Assembly: GCA_036824045.1 (NCBI GenBank)
Contig: DAITAZ010000025.1
Location: forward strand, 1 to 55,369
DNA from: DAITAZ01 sp036824045
GTDB taxonomy: Bacteria; Pseudomonadota; Gammaproteobacteria; Burkholderiales; Rhodocyclaceae
Direction of reading: 5' to 3'
DNA length: 55,369 bases
A model generated the notes under the pieces. It did not search any database. It had not been told where the DNA came from and saw only the letters and a program-made list of their open reading frames with translations. The translations under genes and the position numbers were made by a program. This document shows positions 8,346 to 17,478 of the stretch, piece by piece. The first letter of the stretch is position 1, and each line of letters opens with the position of its first letter.

Positions 8346-9338
8346 GTGAATCGCGAGTCCGCCCCCATCGACAATTCCAACGTACTGGCCCTGGCGCGCC
8401 GGGTGCTGCAGATCGAAGCCGCCGCCGTGCTGGCCATGGCCGACCGCCTGGGGGAGGAATTCACCCGGGCGGTGGAATTGCTGCTCAGCCGCCACGGGCG
8501 GGTGATTGTCACCGGCATCGGCAAGTCCGGCCATGTCGGCCGCAAGCTGGCCGCCACCCTGGCCAGCACCGGCACCCCCGCTTATTTTGTGCACGCGGCG
8601 GAAGCCGCCCACGGCGACCTGGGCATGATCACCCGGGAAGACGTGGTGATCGCGCTGTCCAACTCGGGCGAAAGCGAAGAGGTGCTCACCATCGTGCCCC
8701 TCATCCGCCGCCAGGGCGCCAGCCTCATCGCCATCACCGGCAACCGGGATTCCACCCTGGGGCGGGAAGCCAACGTACATCTGGATGCCGCCGTGGCCGA
8801 AGAGGCCTGCCCGCTCAATCTGGCGCCCACCGCCAGCACCACCGCCGCGCTGGCTCTGGGCGACGCCCTGGCCGTGGCGCTGCTCGACGCCCACGGTTTC
8901 GGACCGGAGGACTTCGCCCGCTCGCACCCCGGCGGTTCCCTCGGCAGGCGACTGCTCACCCACGTGCGCGACGTGATGCACACCGGAGCGGAACTGCCAA
9001 CCGTGACCGAATCCGCCACCCTGGCCGATACCCTGCTGGAAATGACCCGGGGCGGCCTGGGCATGACCGCCATTGTGGGCGCCGGAGGACAGGTGGCGGG
9101 CATCTTCACCGACGGCGACCTGCGCCGCGTGATCGAGCGGGGGCTGGACTTCAAGACCGCACGGGTCACCGAAGTCATGACCCGCACCCCCCGCACCATC
9201 GGCCCCGACAAGCTGGCGGTGGAAGCGGTGGAGATGATGGACCATCACCGCATCAACCAATTGCTCGTCTGCGACGACGCGGGCCGCCTGCAGGGCGCCC
9301 TGAACATGCACGACCTGTTCAAGGCCAAGGTCATCTGA
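8346..9338 (+). CDS. kdsD: D-arabinose 5-phosphate isomerase (KpsF/GutQ family)
   Basis: 330 residues from GTG 8346; this gives the usual family length and begins just before the conserved N-terminus ('NVLALARRVLQIEA'). It interconverts ribulose 5-phosphate and arabinose 5-phosphate, the first step of Kdo synthesis. Sugar isomerase (SIS) domain at about 35-190 with 'GIGKSGHVGRKLAATLASTG' and 'ALSNSGESEEV'; two CBS domains at about 205-330 ('FTDGDLRR', 'MDHHRINQLLVCD'). It heads the lpt genes as is usual, but kdsC, normally next, is absent: only 31 bases separate it from lptC. A second role supplying Kdo for capsule (KpsF role) is possible given the KpsS-like gene at 32048. Confidence 0.95.
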   Translation: MNRESAPIDNSNVLALARRVLQIEAAAVLAMADRLGEEFTRAVELLLSRHGRVIVTGIGKSGHVGRKLAATLASTGTPAYFVHAAEAAHGDLGMITREDVVIALSNSGESEEVLTIVPLIRRQGASLIAITGNRDSTLGREANVHLDAAVAEEACPLNLAPTASTTAALALGDALAVALLDAHGFGPEDFARSHPGGSLGRRLLTHVRDVMHTGAELPTVTESATLADTLLEMTRGGLGMTAIVGAGGQVAGIFTDGDLRRVIERGLDFKTARVTEVMTRTPRTIGPDKLAVEAVEMMDHHRINQLLVCDDAGRLQGALNMHDLFKAKVI

Positions 9339-9369
9339 TGCAGGGCCGTCCCTGCCGCCGTGCCCATCC

Positions 9370-9948
9370 ATGAAGCCCCCGCGCACTGCAGCCCTCTTCC
9401 CCATCGCGATCCTCAGCTTCCTGGCCGCCCTCACGTTCTGGCTGCAACGTGCGGCGGAGGTGGAAACCGTGCGCAAGGACGGCTTGCTCCGCCACGATCC
9501 GGATTTTGAAGTCGGCAACCACACGATCCGCCGCTTCGATCCGGAAGGCCAACTCCGGTACGAAAGCCGCGGCCGGCAGATGGTCCACTACCCGGACGAC
9601 AACTCCACCGAAACCTGGGACCCGGTGGTCACCCTTTACCGGGGCGAAGCGCCCGTTACCGTATCGGCCCTGCGCGGGAAGATGAGTGAAGACGGCAACC
9701 GGGTGGAGCTGCGCGAGCGGGTGCGCGTGAGCCGCGCCGCCACCCCCGCCACGCCCACCAGCCTGTTCCTGACCGAAACGCTGCTGCTGAGGCCGGACGA
9801 TGAATTCGCCACGACCGAAGCCCCGGTGAGCTTCCATCAGGGCGGAACCGAACTGCAAGGGGTGGGCTTCACCCTGGACAACATCCGCCGTACCACCCAG
9901 ATCAACCGGGTGAGCGGCACCATCGCCAAGGAGCGCAAACGCCAATGA
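9370..9948 (+). CDS. lptC: LPS export protein LptC
   Basis: 192 residues with one N-terminal membrane anchor (about 9-27) and a periplasmic beta-jellyroll ('PDFEVGNHTIRRFDPEGQLRYE'). LptC is anchored to the inner-membrane LptBFG transporter and hands LPS to LptA. The position between kdsD and lptA and the four-base overlap with lptA (ATGA) support the call, since LptC sequences diverge strongly. Length matches the family. Confidence 0.9.
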   Translation: MKPPRTAALFPIAILSFLAALTFWLQRAAEVETVRKDGLLRHDPDFEVGNHTIRRFDPEGQLRYESRGRQMVHYPDDNSTETWDPVVTLYRGEAPVTVSALRGKMSEDGNRVELRERVRVSRAATPATPTSLFLTETLLLRPDDEFATTEAPVSFHQGGTELQGVGFTLDNIRRTTQINRVSGTIAKERKRQ

Positions 9949-10595
9949 GCCAGATTCCAGACCGCCCGGCCGGGCTGTTGTGTCTGCTCGCCCTCACCGG
10001 CCTCTGTCTGGCCACCCCCGTGCGGGCAGAGCGGGCGGATCGGGACAAGCCGACCCAGGTGGAAGCGGACAAGGTCAACATGGACGACAAGCACCGGGTG
10101 CACGTGTTCGAGGGCAACGTCACCATCACCCAGGGCACACGCTCCCTGCGCGCGCAGAAGGTGGTGGTGAGCCAGGACGTGGAAGGCTACCAGCGCATGG
10201 TGGCCACGACCCGTGCCGGCGATCTGGTGCGCTACCGGGAAAAGCTCGAGGGCCGGGATGATTTCCTGGACGCCGAGGCGGAGCGCATCGAAACCGACGA
10301 CCGCACCGAGCGTACCGAGTTTTTCAACCGGGCCTGGGTGCGCCGGGGCAAGGACGAATTGAAAGGCCAGTACATCCTGCTCGACAACCGCACCGAGAAC
10401 TCGCTGGTCACCAGCGGCGCCGGCGGTGCCACAGCCAGCAACCGTGACAGCCGGGTCCGGGCGGTCATCCAGCCCCGGAGCAAGGATGTGCAGCTACCTG
10501 CCGCCACATCCAAGGCCAGCGCTCCACCGCCCAAGGCACCGCCGCTGCAGGTGTCCCCCCAGATTGCCAACCCCGCTCAGGAGAGGAAGGAATGA
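9945..10595 (+). CDS. lptA: LPS transport periplasmic protein LptA
   Basis: 216 residues: signal peptide (about 1-28, 'CLATPVRAERA'), then an OstA/LptA jellyroll at about 35-165 with 'KPTQVEADKVNMDDKHRVHVFEGNV' style repeats and 'DFLDAEAERIE'. LptA oligomers form the periplasmic bridge for LPS from LptC to LptD. The last 40 residues are proline- and alanine-rich and probably disordered. Its stop overlaps the next start (ATGA), where lptB would normally lie, but the coupled gene here encodes an enoyl-CoA hydratase. Confidence 0.93.
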   Translation: MSQIPDRPAGLLCLLALTGLCLATPVRAERADRDKPTQVEADKVNMDDKHRVHVFEGNVTITQGTRSLRAQKVVVSQDVEGYQRMVATTRAGDLVRYREKLEGRDDFLDAEAERIETDDRTERTEFFNRAWVRRGKDELKGQYILLDNRTENSLVTSGAGGATASNRDSRVRAVIQPRSKDVQLPAATSKASAPPPKAPPLQVSPQIANPAQERKE

Positions 10596-11377
10596 ACTAC
10601 CAGAACATCATCGCCGAAACCCGCGGCGCCAAGAACAACGTCGGCCTGATCACCCTGAACCGGCCCAAGGCGCTCAATGCGCTCAACGACGCACTGGTCA
10701 ACGAGATCGGGCAGGCGCTGGATGCGTTCGAGGCCGACGACGCCATTGGCGCCATCGTCATCACCGGGTCCGACAAGGCCTTTGCCGCCGGGGCTGACAT
10801 CCAGGCCATGAAAAGCTGGGATTACATGGACGTGTACCTGCCCGACTACATCACCCGTAACTGGGAGCGGGTCAAGACCTGCCGCAAGCCGGTGATCGCC
10901 GCGGTGGCCGGCTACGCCCTGGGCGGCGGCTGCGAACTGGCGATGATGTGCGACATCATTCTCGCCGCCGACACGGCCCAGTTCGGCCAGCCAGAGATAA
11001 AGCTGGGCATTCTGCCCGGCGCCGGCGGCACCCAGCGCCTGCCCCGCGCCGTGGGCAAGGCCAAGGCCATGGACCTGTGCCTCTCGGCCCGCATGATGGA
11101 TGCCCAGGAGGCCGAGCGTGCCGGCCTGGTGAGCCGCATCATCCCCGCCGACAAGCTGGTGGACGAAGCGCTGGCCACCGCCGAGAAGATCGCCTCGTTC
11201 TCGCTCCCGGTGGTGATGATGATCAAGGAGTCGGTCAACCGCGCCTTCGAATCCAGCCTGAACGAGGGTCTGCTGTTCGAGCGCCGGGTGTTCCACGCCG
11301 CCTTCGCCCTGGCGGACCAGAAAGAAGGCATGGCCGCCTTCGCCGAAAAACGCAAGGCGGACTTCAAGCACCGCTGA
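10592..11377 (+). CDS. Enoyl-CoA hydratase (crotonase family)
   Basis: 261 residues, the full length of the family. Catalyses addition of water to trans-2-enoyl-CoA in fatty-acid or amino-acid breakdown. The oxyanion-hole segment 'AGADIQAM' is near 67-74, and the two catalytic glutamates are in 'GGGCELAMMCD' and 'PEIKLGILPGAGGTQRL'. The start lies inside the lptA stop (ATGA) with a strong ribosome site (GAGAGGAAGG), so it is co-translated with lptA. This is an odd partnership with no obvious shared function; it may be a relic of rearrangement that displaced lptB. Confidence 0.92.
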   Translation: MNYQNIIAETRGAKNNVGLITLNRPKALNALNDALVNEIGQALDAFEADDAIGAIVITGSDKAFAAGADIQAMKSWDYMDVYLPDYITRNWERVKTCRKPVIAAVAGYALGGGCELAMMCDIILAADTAQFGQPEIKLGILPGAGGTQRLPRAVGKAKAMDLCLSARMMDAQEAERAGLVSRIIPADKLVDEALATAEKIASFSLPVVMMIKESVNRAFESSLNEGLLFERRVFHAAFALADQKEGMAAFAEKRKADFKHR

Positions 11378-11805
11378 GCCTCCCCGGGCCGGGCGACCGC
11401 CCGGCCCGCGCTCACCCGCGGGCAGCCCCGCCCGCAAGCTGCAATTCCTGCCGCAATCCCCTTTCGCATCCACCACCGGCCAACCCCGGCCACCTCGCTT
11501 CCGCCGCTCCATTCGTCCTGATATCAGGACCACTTACCACCGCTTCCCCTCCCGCCCCGTTCCCGAAACCGCGCACCGACCAGCCGTCGGGCAATCCGGC
11601 AAAAAGCCCACAACTCGCAAAGACAACATCGCAACTAATTGTTTTTACGAGACAAATTACCGTTATTCAGCCATGCCGGCGGGTAGAATCCCGAGTGGAT
11701 GGCCGTGGCCAGGCCCGCCCCGCCAGCATTCAGTTTCGTCGGGGCCTTCCGATAACCCACCTGCGTTGGCTGCGTCCGGCAGCCCCTGGAAAGAGGATTG
11801 TGCCC
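11378..11805 (+). promoter_or_regulatory. 428-base intergenic region, probable promoter of the exosortase-A polysaccharide cluster
   Basis: No gene is visible. The stretch turns AT-rich around 11620-11690. TTATTC (11663-11668) and TAGAAT (11684-11689), spaced 15 bases, are a possible weak promoter for the cluster. An imperfect palindrome, TAATTGT then ACAAATTA (about 11636-11659), just upstream could be an operator. I looked for a sigma-54 -24/-12 element, because related clusters are known to be sigma-54 dependent, and did not find a convincing one. Confidence 0.3.
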
Positions 11806-12402
11806 ATGCTGCGAACCCTGCTCACTGTGCTTGCCCTGCTGGCCCTGGCGGGCTGCGCCTCGCGGCTGCCGCCTGCTCCGGCCGAGGCAGCCACGCCGGA
11901 TTACAGCTACCTGATCGGGCCCGGCGACGCGGTCAATATCGTCGTCTGGCGTAACCCGGAGCTGTCCATGTCGGTGCCGGTGCGCCCCGACGGCAAGATC
12001 ACCACCCCCCTGGTGGAAGACCTGCCGGCCATGGGCAAGGACCCGGCGGCCCTGGCGCGGGACATCGAGAAAGCCCTGGCCAAGTACATCCGTGACCCGG
12101 TGGTCACCGTCATCGTCACCCATTTCAGCGGCCCTTATAGCGAGCAGGTACGCGTCGTCGGCGAAGCGACCCGGCCCCAGGCCCTGGCGTACCGCCAGAA
12201 GATGACGGTGCTGGACGTGATGATTGCCGTGGGCGGCATCACCGATTACGCCGATGGCAACCGGGCCACGCTGTTGCGCGGCTCCGAGAACAACCAGCAG
12301 TACAACGTGCGCCTGCGGGACCTGCTCAAGCGGGGCGACGTGAACGCCAATGTGGAAGTGAAGCCGGGCGACGTGATCGTCATCCCCCAGAGCTGGTTCT
12401 GA
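11806..12402 (+). CDS. XrtA-system polysaccharide export lipoprotein (Wza-like)
   Basis: 198 residues. The N-terminus is a lipoprotein signal with lipobox 'LALAGC' (Cys at about 17). A polysaccharide export domain ('YLIGPGDAVNIVVWRNPELS') and a SLBB domain ('VRVVGEATRPQALAYRQKMTVLDVMIAVGGIT') follow, ending 'GDVIVIPQSWF'. It should form or gate the outer-membrane polysaccharide export channel. ATG 11806 is preferred because AGAGGA lies nine bases before it; GTG 11800 is in frame but too close. It is short relative to E. coli Wza, as is usual in exosortase-A loci. First gene of the cluster. Confidence 0.92.
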   Translation: MLRTLLTVLALLALAGCASRLPPAPAEAATPDYSYLIGPGDAVNIVVWRNPELSMSVPVRPDGKITTPLVEDLPAMGKDPAALARDIEKALAKYIRDPVVTVIVTHFSGPYSEQVRVVGEATRPQALAYRQKMTVLDVMIAVGGITDYADGNRATLLRGSENNQQYNVRLRDLLKRGDVNANVEVKPGDVIVIPQSWF

Positions 12403-12429
12403 CCGGCCACACCAGGAAAGCAGCGCACG

Positions 12430-13965
12430 ATGGATGATCTGTTTCGACAACTGGTCACGACCCTGCGGGGGATGTGGCAGCAGCGCTGGATCGGCTTGGG
12501 CATTGCCTGGCTGGTAGGCATCGTGGGTGCCGTGGTGGCGTGGTCGGTCCCCAACCGTTTCGAGGCCTCCGCGCGGGTCTATGTGGACACCCAGTCTGTG
12601 CTCAAGCCGCTGATGACCGGGCTCACGGTCCAGCCCAACGTGGACCAGCAAATCGCCATCCTCTCCCGCACCCTGATCAGCCGCCCCAACGTGGAGAAGC
12701 TGATCGGCATGGCCGATCTGAACATCCAGATCAAGAGCCCGGAACAAAAGGACAAGCTGGTCGAGGATCTGATGGGCCGGCTGGAAATGCGGGGCGCCGG
12801 GCGGGACAACCTGTACTCGATCACCTTCCGCGACACCCAGCCGGAACGGGCCAAACGGATCGTGCAATCGCTGGTGACCATCTTTGTGGAATCCAGCCTG
12901 GGGGACAAGCGCAAGGACACGGACACCGCCCGCCGCTTCGTGGAAGACCAGATCGCCGCCTACGAGACCAAACTGTCGGAGGCGGAAAGCCGGCTCAAGG
13001 AATTCAAACTCAAGCACCTTTCCTTCGCCGGCGACGACCGCAGCACCTCCGCCAAGCTGGCCGAGCGGGAAACGGCCCTGCGCCAGGCGCGGCTGGAACT
13101 GCGCGAGGCGGAAAACGGCCGCGACGCAATCAAGCGCCAACTGGCGGGCGAAGATCCCATCCTGCTCGACGCCCCCGATCAGGGTGGCGTGGCCGAGATC
13201 GACGGCCGCCTGGACACCCTGCGCAAGAACCTGGACACCCAGTTGCAACGCTTTACCGAGCAGCACCCGGACGTGCTCGCCACCCGTCGCCTCATCGCCC
13301 AGCTGGAGCAGCAGCGCCAGACCGAACTGGAGGCCCGCCGCAAGGCCGGAATCAGCGGCAGCAGCGCCAAGAGCAATCCGGTGTTGATGCAATTGCGGCT
13401 GTCGCTGGCGGAAGCGGAAGCCAGCGTTGCCTCGCTGCAGACCCGGGTGGGCGAATACCAGGCCCGCTACGAAGAACTCCGCGCCAGCATGGTGAAGCAA
13501 CCGGAGATCGAGGCTGAATACGTGCAACTGAACCGGGACTACGAGGTGCACAAGAAAAACTACGAGGCACTGGTGGCGAAGCGGGAATCGGTCGCCCTGT
13601 CGGGCCAGATGGCCGCCAGCACCGGCGTGGCGGAGTTCCGCCTGATCGACCCGCCTGCCGTGTCGCCCAAGCCCGTGGCCCCCAACCGCTCCGCCCTGCT
13701 GGCCGGCGCCCTGGCCGCCGCCCTGTTGGCGGGGGTGGGCTCGACCCTGCTGGTCAGCCAGGCCCGCCCCACCTTCCTGGATGAGCACACGGTCCGCCAC
13801 GTCACCCGCCTGCCGGTGCTGGGCACCGTGAGCCTGCTCCCCAGCCCGGCGCGCACGGCCGCAGCCCGGCGCAAGCTGGCCGCATTCGCCGCCGGCCTGC
13901 TGGCCCTGCTTGGCGCCTATGCCGCCGCCAGCGCCTTTGTCGCCGCCAACATCCGCCCTGTCTGA
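12430..13965 (+). CDS. XrtA-system polysaccharide chain-length determinant (Wzz-like)
   Basis: 511 residues: Wzz domain with a first membrane segment at about 22-42, a long periplasmic coiled-coil region (about 165-390, rich in Glu/Lys/Arg/Gln), a second segment near 415-440 preceded by the proline-rich 'DPPAVSPKPVAPNRS' typical of polysaccharide co-polymerases, and a further hydrophobic helix close to the C-terminus. It controls polymer length and couples to the separate tyrosine kinase encoded next. The downstream kinase starts ten bases after its stop. Confidence 0.92.
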   Translation: MDDLFRQLVTTLRGMWQQRWIGLGIAWLVGIVGAVVAWSVPNRFEASARVYVDTQSVLKPLMTGLTVQPNVDQQIAILSRTLISRPNVEKLIGMADLNIQIKSPEQKDKLVEDLMGRLEMRGAGRDNLYSITFRDTQPERAKRIVQSLVTIFVESSLGDKRKDTDTARRFVEDQIAAYETKLSEAESRLKEFKLKHLSFAGDDRSTSAKLAERETALRQARLELREAENGRDAIKRQLAGEDPILLDAPDQGGVAEIDGRLDTLRKNLDTQLQRFTEQHPDVLATRRLIAQLEQQRQTELEARRKAGISGSSAKSNPVLMQLRLSLAEAEASVASLQTRVGEYQARYEELRASMVKQPEIEAEYVQLNRDYEVHKKNYEALVAKRESVALSGQMAASTGVAEFRLIDPPAVSPKPVAPNRSALLAGALAAALLAGVGSTLLVSQARPTFLDEHTVRHVTRLPVLGTVSLLPSPARTAAARRKLAAFAAGLLALLGAYAAASAFVAANIRPV

Positions 13966-13975
13966 GGCCGCCGCC

Positions 13976-14902
13976 GTGAGCACCATCGAACAAGCGATCC
14001 AGCGTCTTGAAACCTTGCGCCGCGCCGGGGTGGACACCGCCCTCCCCCTGCCCGAGGAGGGCGCCCCGCACCCGGCGGCCCCCGAACCGGCGGGCAAGCC
14101 GGCCCGCAGCCGGCGTACCCGGCCCGCCCCTGCCGCCGACAGCGCCCGCAAAGTGGATATCAACCTGGAGCGCCTCGGGCGCGCCGGTCTAGTCACCCCC
14201 GCCGCGCCCCGCTCGCCCATCGCCGAGGAATACCGGGTAATCAAGCGGCCGCTGCTGGCCAACGCCCAAGGGCGGGGCCGGGCCCAGGCCTTGCGCAATG
14301 GCAACCTGATCATGGTGACCAGCGCCTTGCCGGGAGAAGGCAAGACCTTCACGGCCGTCAATCTGGCCCTGAGCATGGCCATGGAACTCGACACCACGGT
14401 GCTGCTGGTGGATGCGGACGTGGCACGGCCCAGCATCCTCGCCACCCTGGGCATCCCCGACCCGCTGCCGGGGATGATGGACGTGCTGCTCAAACCCGAA
14501 CTGGACCTCTCCGAGGTGCTGCTGCGCACCAACGTGGAGACGCTCTCCCTCCTGCCCGCGGGCACCCCCACGCCCCAGGCCACCGAACTGCTGGCCAGCG
14601 AAGCCATGGAAGCGCTGCTTGCGGAAATGGCCACCCGCTATGCGGACCGGATCATCGTTTTCGACTCGCCGCCCCTGCTCGTCACCACCGAGGCCCGGGC
14701 GCTGGCCGCCCACATGGGTCAGATCGCCATGGTGGTCGAGGCAGGCAAGACCACCCACAACGCGGTGCGCGAAGCGCTGGCCGCCGTGGAGACCTGCCCC
14801 AACCGCATGCTGGTGCTGAACAAGCTGCCCCTGGCCGGCACCGAGCGGGCGTTCAACCCCCAGGCCGACCGGGCCCGCCGCTATCGCAGCCCCATGCCCT
14901 GA
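13976..14902 (+). CDS. XrtA-associated tyrosine autokinase (BY-kinase)
   Basis: 308 residues from GTG 13976, which gives the N-terminus 'STIEQAIQRLETLRRAGV' found in this family; an upstream in-frame ATG would lie inside the chain-length gene. Cytoplasmic P-loop kinase with Walker A 'ALPGEGKTF' (about 117-125), Walker A' 'LLVDADVARPS' (about 142) and Walker B 'IIVFDSPPLL'. The N-terminal 75 residues are proline- and arginine-rich linker. Only one Tyr stands near the C-terminus ('RRYRS'), fewer than the tyrosine clusters of Wzc. Together with the preceding gene it makes a split co-polymerase/kinase. Confidence 0.92.
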   Translation: MSTIEQAIQRLETLRRAGVDTALPLPEEGAPHPAAPEPAGKPARSRRTRPAPAADSARKVDINLERLGRAGLVTPAAPRSPIAEEYRVIKRPLLANAQGRGRAQALRNGNLIMVTSALPGEGKTFTAVNLALSMAMELDTTVLLVDADVARPSILATLGIPDPLPGMMDVLLKPELDLSEVLLRTNVETLSLLPAGTPTPQATELLASEAMEALLAEMATRYADRIIVFDSPPLLVTTEARALAAHMGQIAMVVEAGKTTHNAVREALAAVETCPNRMLVLNKLPLAGTERAFNPQADRARRYRSPMP

Positions 14903-14913
14903 GCGCAGGCGCC

Positions 14914-16428
14914 ATGGTCCGCCCCGCATGCCGCTTCCGCACCCCGCGCACCGCCGCTGTCCTGGCGGCGCTGGCGCTTGCCGCGGGCACGGCGCAGGCC
15001 TGGGACATCAAACCCCAGATCACCCTGCGGGAAACCATCACGGACAACAGTTCCAGCGACCCGGGCGCCAAGCGGCGGACGGACCAGGTTTCTGAAGTCA
15101 GCCCGCGCGTGCGCATCATCGGCGGGGACGACAAGAACAAGCTGGCGCTGGACTACCAGTTGCGCAACGTGTTCTATCTGCATGAAAGCCAGCGCAGCTA
15201 CGCCGCCCACAACCTGAACGCCAACGCCCATCTGCAAAACGCGGAGAACACCATGGGCCTGGACACCCGCGCGGCGGTGAGCACCGAAGCCCAATCCCTG
15301 TTCTCCGGCCTGCCGGTGGACGTGGCCGGCATCAGCGACAACCGCGCCGAGCGCCGCTCCTTCCAGGCCCGCCCCTATGTTCAGGGGGAGCTGGGTGACT
15401 GGGCGCGCTGGCATGCGGGCTACAGCGGCATGGTCACCACCACCGATTCGCCCGTGTTTCCCCGCACCTCGCGGCAGGAATGGACCGCCCGCGTCGACAG
15501 CACGCCCGCCGTTGGCCGCCTGGGCTGGGGTGCGGTGGTCACCGACAGCCGTATCGACTACAGCAACCGGCCCGACCTGGACACCCGGCTGGCCAAGCTG
15601 ATCCTGCGCCTGCGCGTGAGCCCGGACTTGCGCCTGACGGCCTGGGGCGGGCGGGAGGAAGCCAACTACTTCCTCACCCCGGGCAGCAGCGCCATCCATG
15701 GCGTCGGCTTCGAATACACGCCCATGGAGCGCACCCGCATCACCGGCGAACGGGAAAAGCGGCTTTTTGGCGATGCCTACAGTTTCCAGCTCGCCCACCG
15801 CAGCGGCATGGCCACCTGGAATCTGAGTTCCAGCCGCAGCCTGGTGGACTTCCCGGACCAGTTCGTGCTGCTGGGCCGGGGCGACCCGCTGGCAGTGTGG
15901 TTCAACGCCCTGGCCGGACGCTACCCGGACCCGCTGGAAAGACTGCAGGCGGCCGAACAGATGATGCTGCGCCTGGGCTCGCCCACGGTGCTCAACGGGG
16001 AAGTGGGTTTCAACACCAGCCGCGTGTTCGTGCAGCGGCGCTCCCACGCCAGCGTCACCCTGCTGGGCGCGGCCAATGCGGTCTCCCTCTCCATGTTCCG
16101 CTCCGATGCCGAGGCGCTGGACGGCAACCTGACCCTGGGCGACGACTTCGATTTCTCGCCCCGTCTGCGGCAAAGCGGCTGGGGCCTGATCTGGGGCCGG
16201 GAAGTGCCGGGCCGGGCATCGCTGGTGGCACGCCTGATGCACACCAACTACCTGGCCACCCAGTTGCAGGAGCGGCGCACCGTGCAAGACCTGCTCTCCG
16301 TCAACTATCAGTTGCCGGTGGCGCCCGGCGCCATGGGGGCGCTGGGCTTCCGCCACGTGCGCACCCGCTTCCCCGCCAGCGAACAGCGGGAAAACGCGGT
16401 CACCGCCGCCATCAACGTGCAGTTCTAG
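14914..16428 (+). CDS. XrtA-associated outer-membrane beta-barrel protein
   Basis: 504 residues: signal peptide (about 1-30, 'LAAGTAQAWDIKP') followed by alternating hydrophobic/polar strands with aromatic girdles and a terminal 'NVQF' strand ending in Phe, all typical of a beta-barrel. Belongs by position and style to the outer-membrane family regularly encoded between the autokinase and the ExeA-like ATPase in exosortase-A loci (TIGR03016 from memory). A role as export conduit or scaffold is inferred. The start ATG is 11 bases after the kinase stop. Confidence 0.85.
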   Translation: MVRPACRFRTPRTAAVLAALALAAGTAQAWDIKPQITLRETITDNSSSDPGAKRRTDQVSEVSPRVRIIGGDDKNKLALDYQLRNVFYLHESQRSYAAHNLNANAHLQNAENTMGLDTRAAVSTEAQSLFSGLPVDVAGISDNRAERRSFQARPYVQGELGDWARWHAGYSGMVTTTDSPVFPRTSRQEWTARVDSTPAVGRLGWGAVVTDSRIDYSNRPDLDTRLAKLILRLRVSPDLRLTAWGGREEANYFLTPGSSAIHGVGFEYTPMERTRITGEREKRLFGDAYSFQLAHRSGMATWNLSSSRSLVDFPDQFVLLGRGDPLAVWFNALAGRYPDPLERLQAAEQMMLRLGSPTVLNGEVGFNTSRVFVQRRSHASVTLLGAANAVSLSMFRSDAEALDGNLTLGDDFDFSPRLRQSGWGLIWGREVPGRASLVARLMHTNYLATQLQERRTVQDLLSVNYQLPVAPGAMGALGFRHVRTRFPASEQRENAVTAAINVQF

Positions 16429-16437
16429 GCCAAAGCC

Positions 16438-17478
16438 ATGTACGAGAGTTTCTACAAATTCAGCGCAAAACCCTTCCAGCTCAATCCCGATCCGGCCTTC
16501 TATTTCGGCAGCAAGGGGCACAAGCGGGCCATGGCCTACCTGGAATACGGCCTGCACCAGAGCGAGGGGTTCATCGTCATCACCGGCGAAGTCGGCGCCG
16601 GCAAGACCACCCTGGTGCGCAACCTGCTGCGCCGGCTCGACCCCCAGCAGGTGGTGGCCGGTCATCTGGTCAGCACCCAGCTCGACGCCGCCGAGACGCT
16701 GCACATGGTATGCGCAGCCTTCGGCCTGCCCAGCAAGGATGCGGACAAGGCCGAATTGCTGCTGGGGCTGGAGATGTTCCTGCTCTCTCTCTCGGCGGCG
16801 GGCAAGCGCGCGCTGCTGATCGTGGATGAAGCGCAGAACCTCACCCCGCGGGCGGTGGAGGAACTGCGCATGCTTTCCAATTTCCAGGTGGGAGAACACG
16901 CGCTGCTGCAGAGCTTCCTCGTCGGCCAGCCGGAATTTCGCGCCACCATGCAGAGTCCGCAGATGAGCCAGTTGCGCCAGCGGGTGATCGCCTCCTACCA
17001 CCTGGGGCCGATGAGCGGCGAGGAAACCGGCGCCTATGTGCAGCACCGGCTGCGGCAGGTGGGCTGGGCGGGCGACCCGGCGATCGACGAGCCGGCCTTG
17101 TCGGCCATCCACGCCCACAGCGGCGGCATTCCCCGGCGCATCAACACCCTGTGCGACCGCCTGCTGCTGGCGGGCTTTCTCCAGGGCAAGCACGCCTTCG
17201 GCATGGCCGACGTGAACGGCGTGGCCAAGGAAATCGAAGACGAAAACGCCGTGCCGGAGGAGGCCCTGCCCTTCGCCGACACCCCGCTGGCCTTGCCCGC
17301 CGACATTTCCCGCCTGCTGCAGGACCCGGCGGCCCGGGAGCAGGCCGCGACCCTGCTGGCCGCCTTCCAGCCCTCGGCGGCGGAAGAGCGCCTCGCCCGG
17401 CTGGAGAACGCCATGGCCGGAGTACTGGCCCTGCTCGCCGGCAAGCGCCCCCCCGCCCCGGAGCAGGCCGCCCCATGA
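16438..17478 (+). CDS. XrtA-associated ExeA-like AAA ATPase
   Basis: 346 residues. AAA domain with Walker A 'GEVGAGKTTL' (about 50-59) and Walker B 'ALLIVDEAQNLTP' (about 125-137), closely following the ExeA/general-secretion ATPase pattern ('MYESFYKFSAKPFQLNPDP' at the N-terminus). The last 70 residues are Ala/Glu-rich and probably a helix. The family (TIGR03015 from memory) is a fixed member of exosortase-A polysaccharide loci; its exact job is unknown, perhaps organising the export complex. Its stop overlaps the deacetylase start by ATGA. Confidence 0.92.
   Translation: MYESFYKFSAKPFQLNPDPAFYFGSKGHKRAMAYLEYGLHQSEGFIVITGEVGAGKTTLVRNLLRRLDPQQVVAGHLVSTQLDAAETLHMVCAAFGLPSKDADKAELLLGLEMFLLSLSAAGKRALLIVDEAQNLTPRAVEELRMLSNFQVGEHALLQSFLVGQPEFRATMQSPQMSQLRQRVIASYHLGPMSGEETGAYVQHRLRQVGWAGDPAIDEPALSAIHAHSGGIPRRINTLCDRLLLAGFLQGKHAFGMADVNGVAKEIEDENAVPEEALPFADTPLALPADISRLLQDPAAREQAATLLAAFQPSAAEERLARLENAMAGVLALLAGKRPPAPEQAAP

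Noticed and set aside
11378..11805. Sigma-54 promoter for the exosortase-A cluster
   Set aside because: Looked for TGGC-N8-TTGC-like spacing in the leader and found none that fits.
11635..14634. Long minus-strand frame opposite the chain-length and autokinase genes
   Set aside because: Shadow frame; spans several real genes and their junctions, and shows no recognisable domain.
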